Shown here: positions 28,067 to 36,521 of the stretch, one piece after another
How positions within the stretch are numbered: position 1 is the first letter of the stretch
How the letters are laid out: the number at the start of each line of letters is the position of its first letter
Translations under genes and position numbers: made by a program
NCBI GenBank assembly: GCA_025363655.1
Contig: JANYDK010000025.1
Location: 1-64,000, forward strand
Direction of reading: 5' to 3'
DNA length: 64,000 nucleotides
Origin: Deltaproteobacteria bacterium
GTDB taxonomy: Bacteria > Myxococcota_A > Polyangia > Polyangiales > JADJMO01
The notes under the pieces: generated by a model
The model's database searches: none
What the model was told of the DNA's origin: nothing
What the model saw: the letters and a program-made list of their open reading frames with translations, nothing else

Positions 28067-29467
28067 GTGAACAAAGTCTGGTTGGCCTCGGGTGTCTCGT
28101 GTCTCTCCGTACGCGTCGGCCTCGTCGGCCTCGTCAGCTGCGGTGGCAGCGTGTCCTCGAACGATCAGGCCGACAGCGGCACGCCGCTCGTCGACACTGG
28201 ATTCGTCGCTGAGGACGCGGGCCCTGCCCCCGACACGACGCCGCCGCCCGTGGCGGACGCCGCTCCTGCGGTCGACGCAGCGCCCCTCGATTACGGCGCG
28301 CCGAGCGACAAGTACCCGGCCTTCACGCCCGACATGCCGCAGATCGTCACGCAAGGTGACGGCGTCCTCCACGATCCGATCATCGTCTCGGTCACCTATC
28401 CCGGTGAGGTCAACGCCGACGCCTACGAGCAGTTCGGCGACAAGCTCGGCGACACTGCGTACTGGAAGACCGCGGTCTCCGAGTACGGCGTCGGCCCGAC
28501 CAAGAGCGGCCCGGCGAACCACGTGCGCATGACGACCGCGCTGCCGGCCGACATGTCCGACGGCGACATCGACAACTACATCGGCGAGCACGCGACCAAC
28601 TATGCGAAGTACGGCTGGCCGGCGCCGACCGACCAAACCATCTACACGCTCTACATGCCGAACACGACGTCCGTGTCGCTCGGCGGCATGGACGCCTGCT
28701 CGAACGGCATCGGCGGTTACCACACCAGCACCAACGCGGGCGACACCGTCGTCGCCTACGCGATCGTGTTGCAGTGCAGCTTCGGCGGTGGCGGCGGCGG
28801 CAAGGCGCGCGTGGCCACCGTCACGGCCACCCACGAAATCGCCGAAGCGGCGACCGATCCGCACCCCGAGTCGTCCACGCGCGGGTACATGGGCGTCGAC
28901 AACAACCACATCGCGTGGAACATCTTCATGTCGAACAACGTCGAGAACGGCGATCTCTGCGAGATTTACCGTGAATCGCGTTACTCCGACACCGTCGACG
29001 TCGGCTTCACCTACAACGTCCAGCGCCTCTGGTCGAACAGCAGCGCGAAGGCTGGCCACAACCCGTGCGTGCCGGCGCCGACCACCGAGCCGTACTACAA
29101 CGTCGTCGCGCTCGACCAGGTGAAGACCACCCTCAACGCCGTCGACTACTTCGGCACCGGCAAGCAGCCGACGATGGGCTATCACGCGGCCGTCGGTGAG
29201 ACGATCACCTTCCCGATCGGCTTCTGGAGCGACGCGGCGATGCCGGAGTGGACCGTCAAGGTCACCGAAGGCAGCCCGCTCTCCGCGACCGCGCCTGCCC
29301 GCCGCCTCAGCGTCTCGATCGACAAGACCTCGGGCAAGAACGGCCAGAAGGCCTACGTCACCGTCCGCGTCAACTCGCTCTCGCCGCAGAAGGCGTCGGT
29401 CGTGACGGTGGTCTCGTCGAACGGCGCCTCGCAGCACTACATGCCGATCATCATCAGCAGCCAGTAG
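28067..29467 (+). CDS. Putative lipoprotein with metallopeptidase-like HExxE motif
   Basis: A 466-residue protein from a GTG start with AAGGAGG six bases upstream. It has a type II signal peptide (lipobox Cys25, GLVSC) and an Ala/Pro/Asp linker. A central domain carries 'ATHEIAEAATDPHP' (His256, Glu257, Glu260), which resembles metal-binding sequences of exordium-like and some secreted peptidase families. The flanking glycine run is SFGGGGGGKAR. A C-terminal beta-sandwich region (about 360-466) looks Ig-like. Catalysis is not established because the motif is not a standard HEXXH. Repeat copy A follows the stop. Confidence 0.7.
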   Translation: MNKVWLASGVSCLSVRVGLVGLVSCGGSVSSNDQADSGTPLVDTGFVAEDAGPAPDTTPPPVADAAPAVDAAPLDYGAPSDKYPAFTPDMPQIVTQGDGVLHDPIIVSVTYPGEVNADAYEQFGDKLGDTAYWKTAVSEYGVGPTKSGPANHVRMTTALPADMSDGDIDNYIGEHATNYAKYGWPAPTDQTIYTLYMPNTTSVSLGGMDACSNGIGGYHTSTNAGDTVVAYAIVLQCSFGGGGGGKARVATVTATHEIAEAATDPHPESSTRGYMGVDNNHIAWNIFMSNNVENGDLCEIYRESRYSDTVDVGFTYNVQRLWSNSSAKAGHNPCVPAPTTEPYYNVVALDQVKTTLNAVDYFGTGKQPTMGYHAAVGETITFPIGFWSDAAMPEWTVKVTEGSPLSATAPARRLSVSIDKTSGKNGQKAYVTVRVNSLSPQKASVVTVVSSNGASQHYMPIIISSQ

Positions 29468-29472
29468 TCTCT

Positions 29473-29502
29473 TTTCGCCGAAGATTGCTTCGCGACTTTG
29501 GC
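29473..29502 (-). repeat. Two-hairpin repeat family, copy A (half element)
   Basis: This 30-bp element is identical to copy D at 33422-33451. It contains GCCGAAG (29477-29483) and CTTTGGC (29496-29502), which pair with one G-U wobble. It begins 5 bp after the stop of the 28067 gene. Only the second half of the full family element is present. Confidence 0.75.
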
Positions 29503-29580
29503 AGTCACCAAGCTCGGTGACGCTCGTCGGTCGAACGCTCCACGCGCGCGGCTCCTACCTCGCGCGCGGGGAGCACCTCG

Positions 29581-29928
29581 ATGCAATCGACCTACGTGTG
29601 CCTTCTCGTCGGCAGTCTCGTCGGCAGTCTCGTCGGACTGACTGCATGCAGCGCCGGCTACGCCTCCACATCAGCGGACAGCCCGGAAAACGAGCCCGAT
29701 CCGACGCTGGGTTGGCCGAAGGACGGCGCCGGGCTCCTCTCGCACCTCAACACCTGGAGCAAGGACTCGCTCGAGGCCTACGAGCGTCCCGACCTCGATC
29801 TGCAGAAGCACCTCGCAGCGCAATCGGGAGAGACCGGCGAGTGGGTGCGGCTGCACGAGGAGAAGCTGAAGGCGCTCGGCGTCACCGTGCGCTGGGATGC
29901 GAGCGCGCGCGTGTATCAAAAGCAGTGA
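29581..29928 (+). CDS. Small lipoprotein, unknown function
   Basis: A 115-residue protein with a lipobox at Cys23 (GLTAC). The hydrophobic core of the signal is a direct repeat (LVGSLVGSLVG) from a 12-bp DNA repeat at 29606-29637. The mature part is short, polar and helical, with three Trp and no Cys. A GGGGAG motif is about 8 nt upstream of the ATG. Repeat copy B begins three bases after its stop. Confidence 0.6.
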   Translation: MQSTYVCLLVGSLVGSLVGLTACSAGYASTSADSPENEPDPTLGWPKDGAGLLSHLNTWSKDSLEAYERPDLDLQKHLAAQSGETGEWVRLHEEKLKALGVTVRWDASARVYQKQ

Positions 29929-29931
29929 GCG

Positions 29932-29995
29932 GCTTCGGCAACCGAGCGGAGCGAGATTGACCGAAGCGGCCAAAGTTGCGCAGCAATCTTTGGCG
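29932..29995 (+). repeat. Two-hairpin repeat family, copy B (most complete)
   Basis: Stem 1 is GCTTCGG (29932-29938) with CCGAAGC (29961-29967), loop 22 nt. Stem 2 is GCCAAAG (29969-29975) with CTTTGGC (29988-29994), extended inside by TTGC/GCAA around a GCA loop. It starts three bases after the stop of the small lipoprotein gene. No T-run follows, so a simple intrinsic terminator is not certain. Confidence 0.8.
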
Positions 29996-30021
29996 CACCG
30001 AGACGGGTTACGCTCGCGGAG

Positions 30022-30795
30022 ATGTTCGACTTCTTCACCAAGCGGCGACGTGCAAAACTCCGCGAGCAGCCGTTCTCGGAAGAGTGGCGAGCGATCCTCG
30101 CGCGCAACGTGCCGATGGCGACCAAGCTCGACGAGGCCGAGCGGCGCCAGCTCGAAGGGCTCGTGCAGATCTTCCTCGCCGAGAAGTCGTTCGAAGGCTG
30201 CGGCGGGCTCGAAATGAACGACGAGGTGCGCGTCACCGTCGCCGGGCAGGCGTGCATTCTCCTGCTCCACATGCACCAGGCGGACGACGGCGATCTCTAT
30301 CCGAACCTCGACGTCATCCTCGTCTATCCGAGCGCGTTCCAGGCGAAGACCCGGCGCGTCGAGGGCGGCGTGGTGCTCGAAGGCGACGAGGCGCGGCTCG
30401 GCGAGTCGTGGCAACGCGGCGTCGTCGTCCTCGCCTGGGACAGCGTGCGGCGTGGCGCAGCGAACATCTACGACGGGCACAACGTCGTCCTCCACGAGTT
30501 CGCGCATCAGCTCGATTCGGAGGACGGCGGCATGGACGGCGCGCCCGAGCTGGGAACCCGTTCACGCTACAGCGCGTGGGCCCAGGTGCTCGGTCACGAG
30601 TTCGACGATCTGACGCGCAAGCTGCACGAAGGTCGGAAGGCCGACATCGATGCCTACGGCGCGCAGAGCCCGCCCGAGTTCTTCGCGGTCGTCACCGAGA
30701 TGTTCTTCGAGAAGCCGACGCAGCTGAAAAAGAAGCACCCCGAGCTCTACCAACAGCTCGTCGACTTCTACCGGCAAGATCCCGCGAGACGTTGA
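30022..30795 (+). CDS. mtfA: MtfA-like zinc peptidase (M90 family)
   Basis: A 257-residue protein covering the whole MtfA family. The HEXXH zinc motif is His158-Glu159-Phe-Ala-His162 (LHEFAHQLD), and the typical downstream acidic region 'PPEFFAVVTEMFFE' supplies the third ligand. In enterobacteria MtfA binds the Mlc repressor and has aminopeptidase activity; whether Mlc exists here is unknown. The start ATG gives the family N-terminus (MFDFF). It is convergent with the kinase gene. Confidence 0.9.
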   Translation: MFDFFTKRRRAKLREQPFSEEWRAILARNVPMATKLDEAERRQLEGLVQIFLAEKSFEGCGGLEMNDEVRVTVAGQACILLLHMHQADDGDLYPNLDVILVYPSAFQAKTRRVEGGVVLEGDEARLGESWQRGVVVLAWDSVRRGAANIYDGHNVVLHEFAHQLDSEDGGMDGAPELGTRSRYSAWAQVLGHEFDDLTRKLHEGRKADIDAYGAQSPPEFFAVVTEMFFEKPTQLKKKHPELYQQLVDFYRQDPARR

Positions 30796-30825
30796 ACGTC
30801 GCGGCCTCCGAGAGTCGGATGAAGC

Positions 30826-33357
30826 TCAGAGAGCGGCGAGCCTTTGCTGCGTGTGCTCGACGGTGATGCTTCGCGGGCGAGCTTGTCCCCAGCGCGCGAG
30901 CACGGTCTCGAAGGCGCGGCGGGCACCGTCGTGATCGCCCGACTCGGCGAGGACGACGCCGAGCCAGTACTGCGCGTGCACGTGCCGGAAGGGCTCGCGC
31001 GGATCGAGGCAGTGACGGGCTGCCGAGCGGAGGAGGGCACGCGCGCGGACGACGTCGCCGAGCGCCAAGAGCACGCGTCCCGCGTCGTAGCGATACATAC
31101 CGTATCTATGGAACCAGAACTTCTCCGGCGGAGGCAGGCGCGTCCGAGCTTCGACGAGCGCGTCGGGATCGTCGATGGCGACGGCGTAGGCGATGCCCCA
31201 GAAGATCGCCGGCGAGCCGTGACCGCGTTGCGAGAGCCACTCGAGCCTTCGTGAGCCGGCCTGCGCGGCGCTCAATTTTCCGGCGGCGCGACAGACGGCA
31301 GTGCAGAGCGGGGCGACGTCGCGTTGCAAGTAGTAGCCGGTCGTCCAACCCTCGCGTTTGGCCAGGTATTTCTCGGCGAGATCGAGGGCGTCTTCGCGGC
31401 GGCCTTCTTCGATCGCGAGGTTGACCAAGAGCTCGTAGGCGCGCCCCAGCACGTCGAAGCTCCAGTCTTCGCGCGACTCGCGAACGAGCCCGTCGAGACG
31501 GCCGCGCGCGGCGGCGAACTCGCCTTCGAGGATGGCGAGACGCGCCTCACCGAGGGCCTCTTCGACCTTCTCGCCGAGCGGGGAAATGGCCCACCAACGT
31601 CGCAGCACTTCGCGCGCCGAATCGGTCGGACGACCTTGCGCGAGGAGCGCGCCGGCACGAATCTGCAGCACCGCGCCCTGCTCGGGAGCGACGGCGAGCG
31701 CGCGCTTGGTCTCGGGGATGAGTTGATCGAGCTGCCCTGCCTCGGCGTAGACGATGACGCGCTCGTAGTAGCCGTCGCCACCCGAGGGGCTGAGCTCGAT
31801 GCAGCGATCGAGCGCGTCGAGCGCCTCGGCCGTGCGATCTTGACTGGCGAGCGCAGTGGCGAGCGTCTGGCAGGCGTCGGCGTATTCGGGATCGACGGCG
31901 ATGGCGCGACGCGCGTAACGCTCTTGCAACGCTGGATCTTCGCCGGCCGAGAGAAACCCGGCGATTTGCTGCAGCTCGGCGTCACCCGGGCGCGCGTCGG
32001 CGAGGGTGCCCATCCGCTTCCAGGTCTGTTCGACGTCGGGTGGATCGCTGAGGAAGAGCGGCTCGATGGCGTGGAGGAGGGCGCGATCGCGGGGAGAAAG
32101 ATCTTTGCGGACGGCGACCGCACGACGAAAGCCGGCGTTGGTCCCGGCCGACGTCAGGTGGGCGCCGAACGAGGCCGTGAGCACCCAACGCAGACGCGCG
32201 GCGGCCATGCGCGGATCGAGCTCGAGCGCGCGCTCGAAATGCGGGTGCGCGCCGTGCCAATCGGCGTCACGCATCGCCTCCAGCCCAGCCCGATACGCGA
32301 GGACCGCATCGCCGCTCGGTGACGCCGGCAGCGGCACGGAGAGCATCGGCAGCGGATGCGCGCCATCGTCGGCGGGAAGCGACAGCGGCGTCATCGGCGC
32401 CGACATCGGCGTCGAGAACGAGGGCACCGGCGTCGGCGGAATTTGTCCGCTGGTGAGCGAGACCGTCGCGGCGAGCGGCGCCACCGGTGGTTGGGAAGGG
32501 AGCGTGGCCATCGCGCGGCGAAGCGCATCGGCGAGCGCGTCCATGTCGGGGAAGCGCGCAGAGGGCTCTTTTTGCATCGCGCGGAGCACCACTGCGTCAA
32601 TGGTCTCGGAGACGTTCGCCCCTCGTTTGCTCGGCGGCGGCGGCAGCTCGGTGAGCACCGCGAGGAGCAGCGCGGGGAACTCTTGCGGCTTGCTCCACGG
32701 AAGAACGCCGGTGAGGAGCTCGTAGGCGAGGACGCCGAAGGAGAACTGATCGGCGCGACCGTCGAGCTCTTGCGAGCGCAGCTGCTCGGGCGCCATGTAC
32801 GCCGGAGTGCCCAAAATAGCGCCTGAAGTGTTGAGCGTGCCCATCTCGGCGGCGTTCGCCGAGTTGTTCCGCGCGATGCCGAAGTCGAGGACCTTGACCA
32901 TTCCGTCGTCGCGGACGACGACGTTGTCGGGCTTGATGTCGCGATGGACGAGGCCCGAGCGATGCGCGGCCGCGAGCGCGTGGGCGATGTCGAGGAGCCA
33001 ACCGAGTCGCTGTCCGACCGAGACGTCGGCGCGACCGAGGAGCGCACGCAACGATCGACCTGGCACGTACTCCATCACCAGGTACGAGACGCCGTTGGTC
33101 TCGCCGACGTCGTGCACCGCGACGACGTTGGGATGACTGAGCGCCGCCGCCGCACGTGCTTCTCGGAGGAGCCGTCGCACGTTGTCACCGGCAGTGCCGT
33201 CCTGCTGCGCCATGCTCGGATCGAGGTTCAACAGCTTGATGGCGACGGTGCGCTGCAGCTTCGGATCGTGCGCGCGGTAGACCTCACCCATGCCGCCGAC
33301 GCCGAGGAGCGCTTCGACGCGATAGCGATCGAACATCGCACCAGCAGGCAAGGGCAT
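30826..33357 (-). CDS. Ser/Thr protein kinase with C-terminal TPR region
   Basis: An 843-residue soluble kinase. The Hanks-type domain (about 11-280) has the Gly-rich loop GVGGMGEVY (19-27), invariant Lys41 (VAIK), catalytic HRDIKPDN (Asp140), DFG (158-160) and MAPE (188-191). A Pro/Ser/Thr linker (about 290-345) joins a long helical region with tetratricopeptide-like repeats (about 350-843, e.g. 'ALELDPRMAAARLRW', 'AIAVDPEYADACQTL', 'CIELSPSGGDGYYERV'). No transmembrane helix is visible. It probably phosphorylates proteins bound through the TPR part. The family is expanded in myxobacteria. Confidence 0.92.
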   Translation of the reverse strand: MPLPAGAMFDRYRVEALLGVGGMGEVYRAHDPKLQRTVAIKLLNLDPSMAQQDGTAGDNVRRLLREARAAAALSHPNVVAVHDVGETNGVSYLVMEYVPGRSLRALLGRADVSVGQRLGWLLDIAHALAAAHRSGLVHRDIKPDNVVVRDDGMVKVLDFGIARNNSANAAEMGTLNTSGAILGTPAYMAPEQLRSQELDGRADQFSFGVLAYELLTGVLPWSKPQEFPALLLAVLTELPPPPSKRGANVSETIDAVVLRAMQKEPSARFPDMDALADALRRAMATLPSQPPVAPLAATVSLTSGQIPPTPVPSFSTPMSAPMTPLSLPADDGAHPLPMLSVPLPASPSGDAVLAYRAGLEAMRDADWHGAHPHFERALELDPRMAAARLRWVLTASFGAHLTSAGTNAGFRRAVAVRKDLSPRDRALLHAIEPLFLSDPPDVEQTWKRMGTLADARPGDAELQQIAGFLSAGEDPALQERYARRAIAVDPEYADACQTLATALASQDRTAEALDALDRCIELSPSGGDGYYERVIVYAEAGQLDQLIPETKRALAVAPEQGAVLQIRAGALLAQGRPTDSAREVLRRWWAISPLGEKVEEALGEARLAILEGEFAAARGRLDGLVRESREDWSFDVLGRAYELLVNLAIEEGRREDALDLAEKYLAKREGWTTGYYLQRDVAPLCTAVCRAAGKLSAAQAGSRRLEWLSQRGHGSPAIFWGIAYAVAIDDPDALVEARTRLPPPEKFWFHRYGMYRYDAGRVLLALGDVVRARALLRSAARHCLDPREPFRHVHAQYWLGVVLAESGDHDGARRAFETVLARWGQARPRSITVEHTQQRLAAL

Positions 33358-33418
33358 GCGGCGAAGCGTAGTCGATTCCGCGTCGTCCCGGGAGCGCGCG
33401 AGCTCAGGTCTGGACGTC

Positions 33419-33685
33419 TCATTTCGCCGAAGATTGCTTCGCGACTTTGGCCGATTGCCTCTCGTCGGCGCGCGCCATGCGCTGGATCACGGCGTAGACC
33501 TCGTCGATCGAGACGTCGACGTATTCGCTGACGCGCCCGTAAATCTGGGCGATCGGCGCGCGCTTGCCGGGCCGCTCTTTTTCCAGCTGATGCATGACGA
33601 AGAGGACGACGCGCTCGATGCGCGTGAGCCCGTCGCGGACATCGGGAAGGCGATCGTAGGGACCGGGGCGGAGGCGGCCGTTCAT
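33419..33685 (-). CDS. Small helical protein whose C-terminus is encoded by a repeat element
   Basis: An 88-residue protein starting at ATG 33685, which overlaps the stop of the upstream gene as ATGA (33682-33685). The middle is helical ('VVLFVMHQLEKE', 'IYGRVSEYVDVSIDEVYAVI') and may be winged-helix-like, but no family is assigned. The last 11 residues (SAKVAKQSSAK) are translated from repeat copy D, so the element supplies the stop codon region. It belongs to the run of minus-strand genes 35146-33419. Confidence 0.55.
   Translation of the reverse strand: MNGRLRPGPYDRLPDVRDGLTRIERVVLFVMHQLEKERPGKRAPIAQIYGRVSEYVDVSIDEVYAVIQRMARADERQSAKVAKQSSAK
33422..33452 (-). repeat. Two-hairpin repeat family, copy D (half element, inside a gene)
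   Basis: The first 30 bp are identical to copy A. GCCGAAG is at 33426-33432 and CTTTGGC at 33445-33451. It overlaps the last codons of the 33419-33685 gene. In that gene's RNA a CGAAG/CUUCG tetraloop-like stem is also possible. Confidence 0.75.
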
Positions 33686-34449
33686 GATCCGAGCGTGATT
33701 TGCAGCGCGGTCGAGGTGCAAGCCCCGCCACCGGAGTCGGCGCGGATGGCGTAGGCGACGTCGAGCATGTGTTGGAAGGTGGTGCTCTCGGGCGTGACGG
33801 CGAGGAAGGCGCAAGGGATTTTCCCCTTCGGCAGAGCCTCGACGAGCCGCTGCGTGCACACCGTGAGCTCGCCGGGAGAGTCGGCCGGGCACTCGCGGCC
33901 GTCCGTCGATTTCACGATCGCCTCATCACCCGGCGAGGCTGCGACGACGAGGATGATTTGCTCTTCGGGCGTGTCGCCGCCTTCGGTCGGGTGGAGCACG
34001 CGCAGCCCCGACGAGGGCACGTCGACGACGATGAGAGGCCGTTTTTTCTCGAGTGAAAGCGAATACGCGAGCTGCGCCAAGCCGAGCATCGTCACCCGAC
34101 CATCGACGTGGATTTGCACCGCCGCGTCGGCGGCGCAGCTCTTCACCAACTCGGCGCGCAGCTGCGGTCTCGCCATCGCCGCCGCGGAGAGGCTCATCGG
34201 GAGGACGGGCGGCAAGTGCATGAGCGGCGCGTCGGCTTTGGCCAGCACCAGCTCGTCGACGCCGAGCCAGAGCTCGCAACCGCCGGGCGCAGCGAGCGCG
34301 ATCGTCGGACCCGTCGCTGCATAGTGCGCGTGCTCGAAGCCGCTCGGCATCGCCGGTGATGGCCCGGCGACGTTGGTCACGCCGGCTGAAGCGCAGCCGA
34401 CGAATGCGACGAGCCCGCACGAGAACGTGAGCGACAACCGCGAGCGCAT
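33682..34449 (-). CDS. Putative lipoprotein, unknown function
   Basis: A 255-residue protein with a lipobox at Cys19 (AFVGC). The mature domain is alpha/beta with 'AAVQIHVDGRVTMLGLAQL' and 'RPLIVVDVPSSGL', reminiscent of small periplasmic alpha/beta modules such as ExbD-like domains, but not close enough to assign. Four Cys in the C-terminal half could pair. It lies 22 bp after the 34472 gene and is translationally coupled to the 33419 gene. Confidence 0.6.
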   Translation of the reverse strand: MRSRLSLTFSCGLVAFVGCASAGVTNVAGPSPAMPSGFEHAHYAATGPTIALAAPGGCELWLGVDELVLAKADAPLMHLPPVLPMSLSAAAMARPQLRAELVKSCAADAAVQIHVDGRVTMLGLAQLAYSLSLEKKRPLIVVDVPSSGLRVLHPTEGGDTPEEQIILVVAASPGDEAIVKSTDGRECPADSPGELTVCTQRLVEALPKGKIPCAFLAVTPESTTFQHMLDVAYAIRADSGGGACTSTALQITLGS

Positions 34450-34471
34450 TGCATGATCAATGTAGTCCCGC

Positions 34472-35146
34472 TCAGCCGCTCTTCATCTCGGGAAAGTGCT
34501 GCACCCCGATGGAGTCGAAATAGAGCAGCCGATCGAGCACCTGCGCAGCGTCGAGCGGACATGGGGCATACGTGCGGGCGAGGGCGACGAGCGACGCCTC
34601 GGCCTCGAGCGTGGCGCGCGCGAACCAGTCGAGCATCTCGAGGAAGCGCGACGTCGGTCCATCGTCGGCCTGTGGAGGGCGCGGACCGAGCGCGAATTGC
34701 ACGCTCTCGGCTGGCATCAGCGGCACGCTCTCGGGCGCGAGGAGCGCCAGCACCTTGCTCACCGCCTCGTCGAGATCGGTGACCTCCCGCGCAAGCAACG
34801 CGGTCAACGCCTCGCGCACCACCGCGCGCGGGTCGACGGCGGCGAGCCAGTATTCCGGCCCGCCCTTCACCGCTTCGGCGAGCGCGATCCAAGTGTCGAG
34901 GAGCGGCGGCTCAGACCAACGACGCATCACCGAGGATGACGCAGCGCAATTGACCATCCAGCTCCCGGGGAGCGCGAGGACGAAGCGCTCTTCCATCGAC
35001 ATGCCGTTCGCCTCGGCGACACGCAACGAGTGAGCGACGCGATCGTAGACGAACGCGCCGGGCAGACGCGCGCGGAGCAGCAACTTCTCCGCCGCACGTT
35101 CGATGCGCCACGGTGCGCCGGGTCGGGACACGAGGATCAGCGTCAC
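34472..35146 (-). CDS. Conserved-looking protein of unknown function
   Basis: A 224-residue protein, soluble, without signal peptide. It begins 'LILVSRPGAPWRIERAA' and is mostly helical (about 75-205), with few Cys. It is the first gene of a three-gene run with the lipoprotein (33682) and the small helical protein (33419). It is divergent from the radical SAM gene across 61 bp. No domain is recognised. Confidence 0.55.
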   Translation of the reverse strand: MTLILVSRPGAPWRIERAAEKLLLRARLPGAFVYDRVAHSLRVAEANGMSMEERFVLALPGSWMVNCAASSSVMRRWSEPPLLDTWIALAEAVKGGPEYWLAAVDPRAVVREALTALLAREVTDLDEAVSKVLALLAPESVPLMPAESVQFALGPRPPQADDGPTSRFLEMLDWFARATLEAEASLVALARTYAPCPLDAAQVLDRLLYFDSIGVQHFPEMKSG

Positions 35147-35207
35147 GACGAAGCAATTACCGCGGGAAGCAGCGCGTTGCTACTTGGTCCGAGATTGGCA
35201 TAGCGTC

Positions 35208-36518
35208 ATGCAGATGGGCGCACCGTTCGATCCTCTGACGCCCGAAGAGCGGGCCGCCGAACTCGCGCGGAGTCGTCCGCGGTTGCTCCCGATCGCGCCG
35301 CACGCCGGTCCGTCGCTGCGTCGTCTGCCCCTCGCCGAAGAGTCGCGCGCCATCGACAAGAAGACCCGACCCATCTACGCGGTGTGGGAAATCACGCTCC
35401 GTTGTGATCTCGCGTGTCGTCATTGCGGCTCCCGCGCCGGTCACGAGCGGCCCGAGGAGCTGACCACCGCCGAGTGCCTCGACCTCGTCGATCAGATGGC
35501 CGACCTCGGGGTCAAAGAGGTCACGCTCATCGGCGGCGAGGCCTACCTGCGCGAAGATTGGCTCGAGATCGTCCGCGCGATTCGTCGCCGAGGGATGGCC
35601 GCTACCACCACCTCGGGCGGTCGTGGGCTCACCCGTGAACGCATCGCCGCCGCGAAGGAAGCCGGCCTACAAGGCGCGAGCATCTCGATCGACGGCGACG
35701 AAATCGTGCACGATCGTCTCCGCGGCGTGCCTGGCTCGTATCGCGCCGCCGTCGACGCGATGCGCTTCCTCCGCGAGGCCGGTCTTCGCGTCTCGTGCAA
35801 CAGCCAAATCAATCGCCTGTCCATCCCGCACCTCCCCCACATCCTCGAGATGATGGGAGAAAATGGCGTCAAAGCCTGGCAAATTCAGCTCACGGTGCCG
35901 ATGGGGCGCGCCGCCGACGAGCCCGACATCCTCGTTCAACCGTACGACCTGCTCGACGTCTTCCCGATGCTCGTGAAGCTGCGTGAGCGCTGCACCGAGC
36001 TCGGCATTCGCATGTTCCCCGGCAACAACGTCGGTTACTTCGGGCCCCACGAGAGCCTCCTTCGCGGTCATCACTACCGTGGTCACGGCGGCTCGTGCGG
36101 GGCCGGACGTGCGACGCTCGGCATCGAGGCCGACGGCGCGATCAAGGGCTGCCCTTCGCTGCCGACCGCGGCGTGGACCGGCGGCAACATCCGCGACGCC
36201 AAGCTCGTCGACATTTGGGAGCGCGCCGAGCCGCTTCGTTACACGCGCGATCGCACGCGCGAAGATCTCTGGGGCTACTGCAAGACTTGCTACTACGCCG
36301 ACGAGTGCCAGGCGGGGTGCACGTGGACGAGCTTCGTCTACTTCGGCAAGGCCGGAAACAACCCCTTCTGTCATCACCGCGCGCTCGAAATGCAGCGCGC
36401 CGGCAAGCGCGAGCGCGTGCACCGCGTGCAAGCCGCGCCCGGTCAGCCGTTCGACTTCGGGCTCTTCGAGATTGTGGTGGAAGACGCGAAAGACGCGAAC
36501 GAGGAGAAAGGCGCTTAA
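35208..36518 (+). CDS. Radical SAM/SPASM-domain enzyme (candidate peptide maturase)
   Basis: A 436-residue protein from the ATG at 35208. The radical SAM cluster motif is Cys66, Cys70, Cys73 (CDLACRHC), followed by the SAM-binding GGEAYLRED at 109-117. The C-terminal SPASM domain has Cys297, Cys315, Cys358, Cys361, Cys367, Cys371 and Cys388. The spacing CX2CX5CX3CX16C fits the auxiliary Fe-S cluster signature of peptide-modifying enzymes. Two small paralogous genes follow at 4 bp and 10 bp spacing and are its likely partners or substrates. No RRE/PqqD-like domain is visible in it. The reaction is not predicted. The frame is open to 35103, but that part lies across the divergent promoter region. 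Confidence 0.85.
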   Translation: MQMGAPFDPLTPEERAAELARSRPRLLPIAPHAGPSLRRLPLAEESRAIDKKTRPIYAVWEITLRCDLACRHCGSRAGHERPEELTTAECLDLVDQMADLGVKEVTLIGGEAYLREDWLEIVRAIRRRGMAATTTSGGRGLTRERIAAAKEAGLQGASISIDGDEIVHDRLRGVPGSYRAAVDAMRFLREAGLRVSCNSQINRLSIPHLPHILEMMGENGVKAWQIQLTVPMGRAADEPDILVQPYDLLDVFPMLVKLRERCTELGIRMFPGNNVGYFGPHESLLRGHHYRGHGGSCGAGRATLGIEADGAIKGCPSLPTAAWTGGNIRDAKLVDIWERAEPLRYTRDRTREDLWGYCKTCYYADECQAGCTWTSFVYFGKAGNNPFCHHRALEMQRAGKRERVHRVQAAPGQPFDFGLFEIVVEDAKDANEEKGA

Positions 36519-36521
36519 GCG

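Noticed and set aside
27602-28074. Other open frames in the rsgA upstream gap
   Set aside because: They are Arg-rich, lack a good ribosome binding site, and overlap each other on both strands; only the 18-codon ORF has a strong site.
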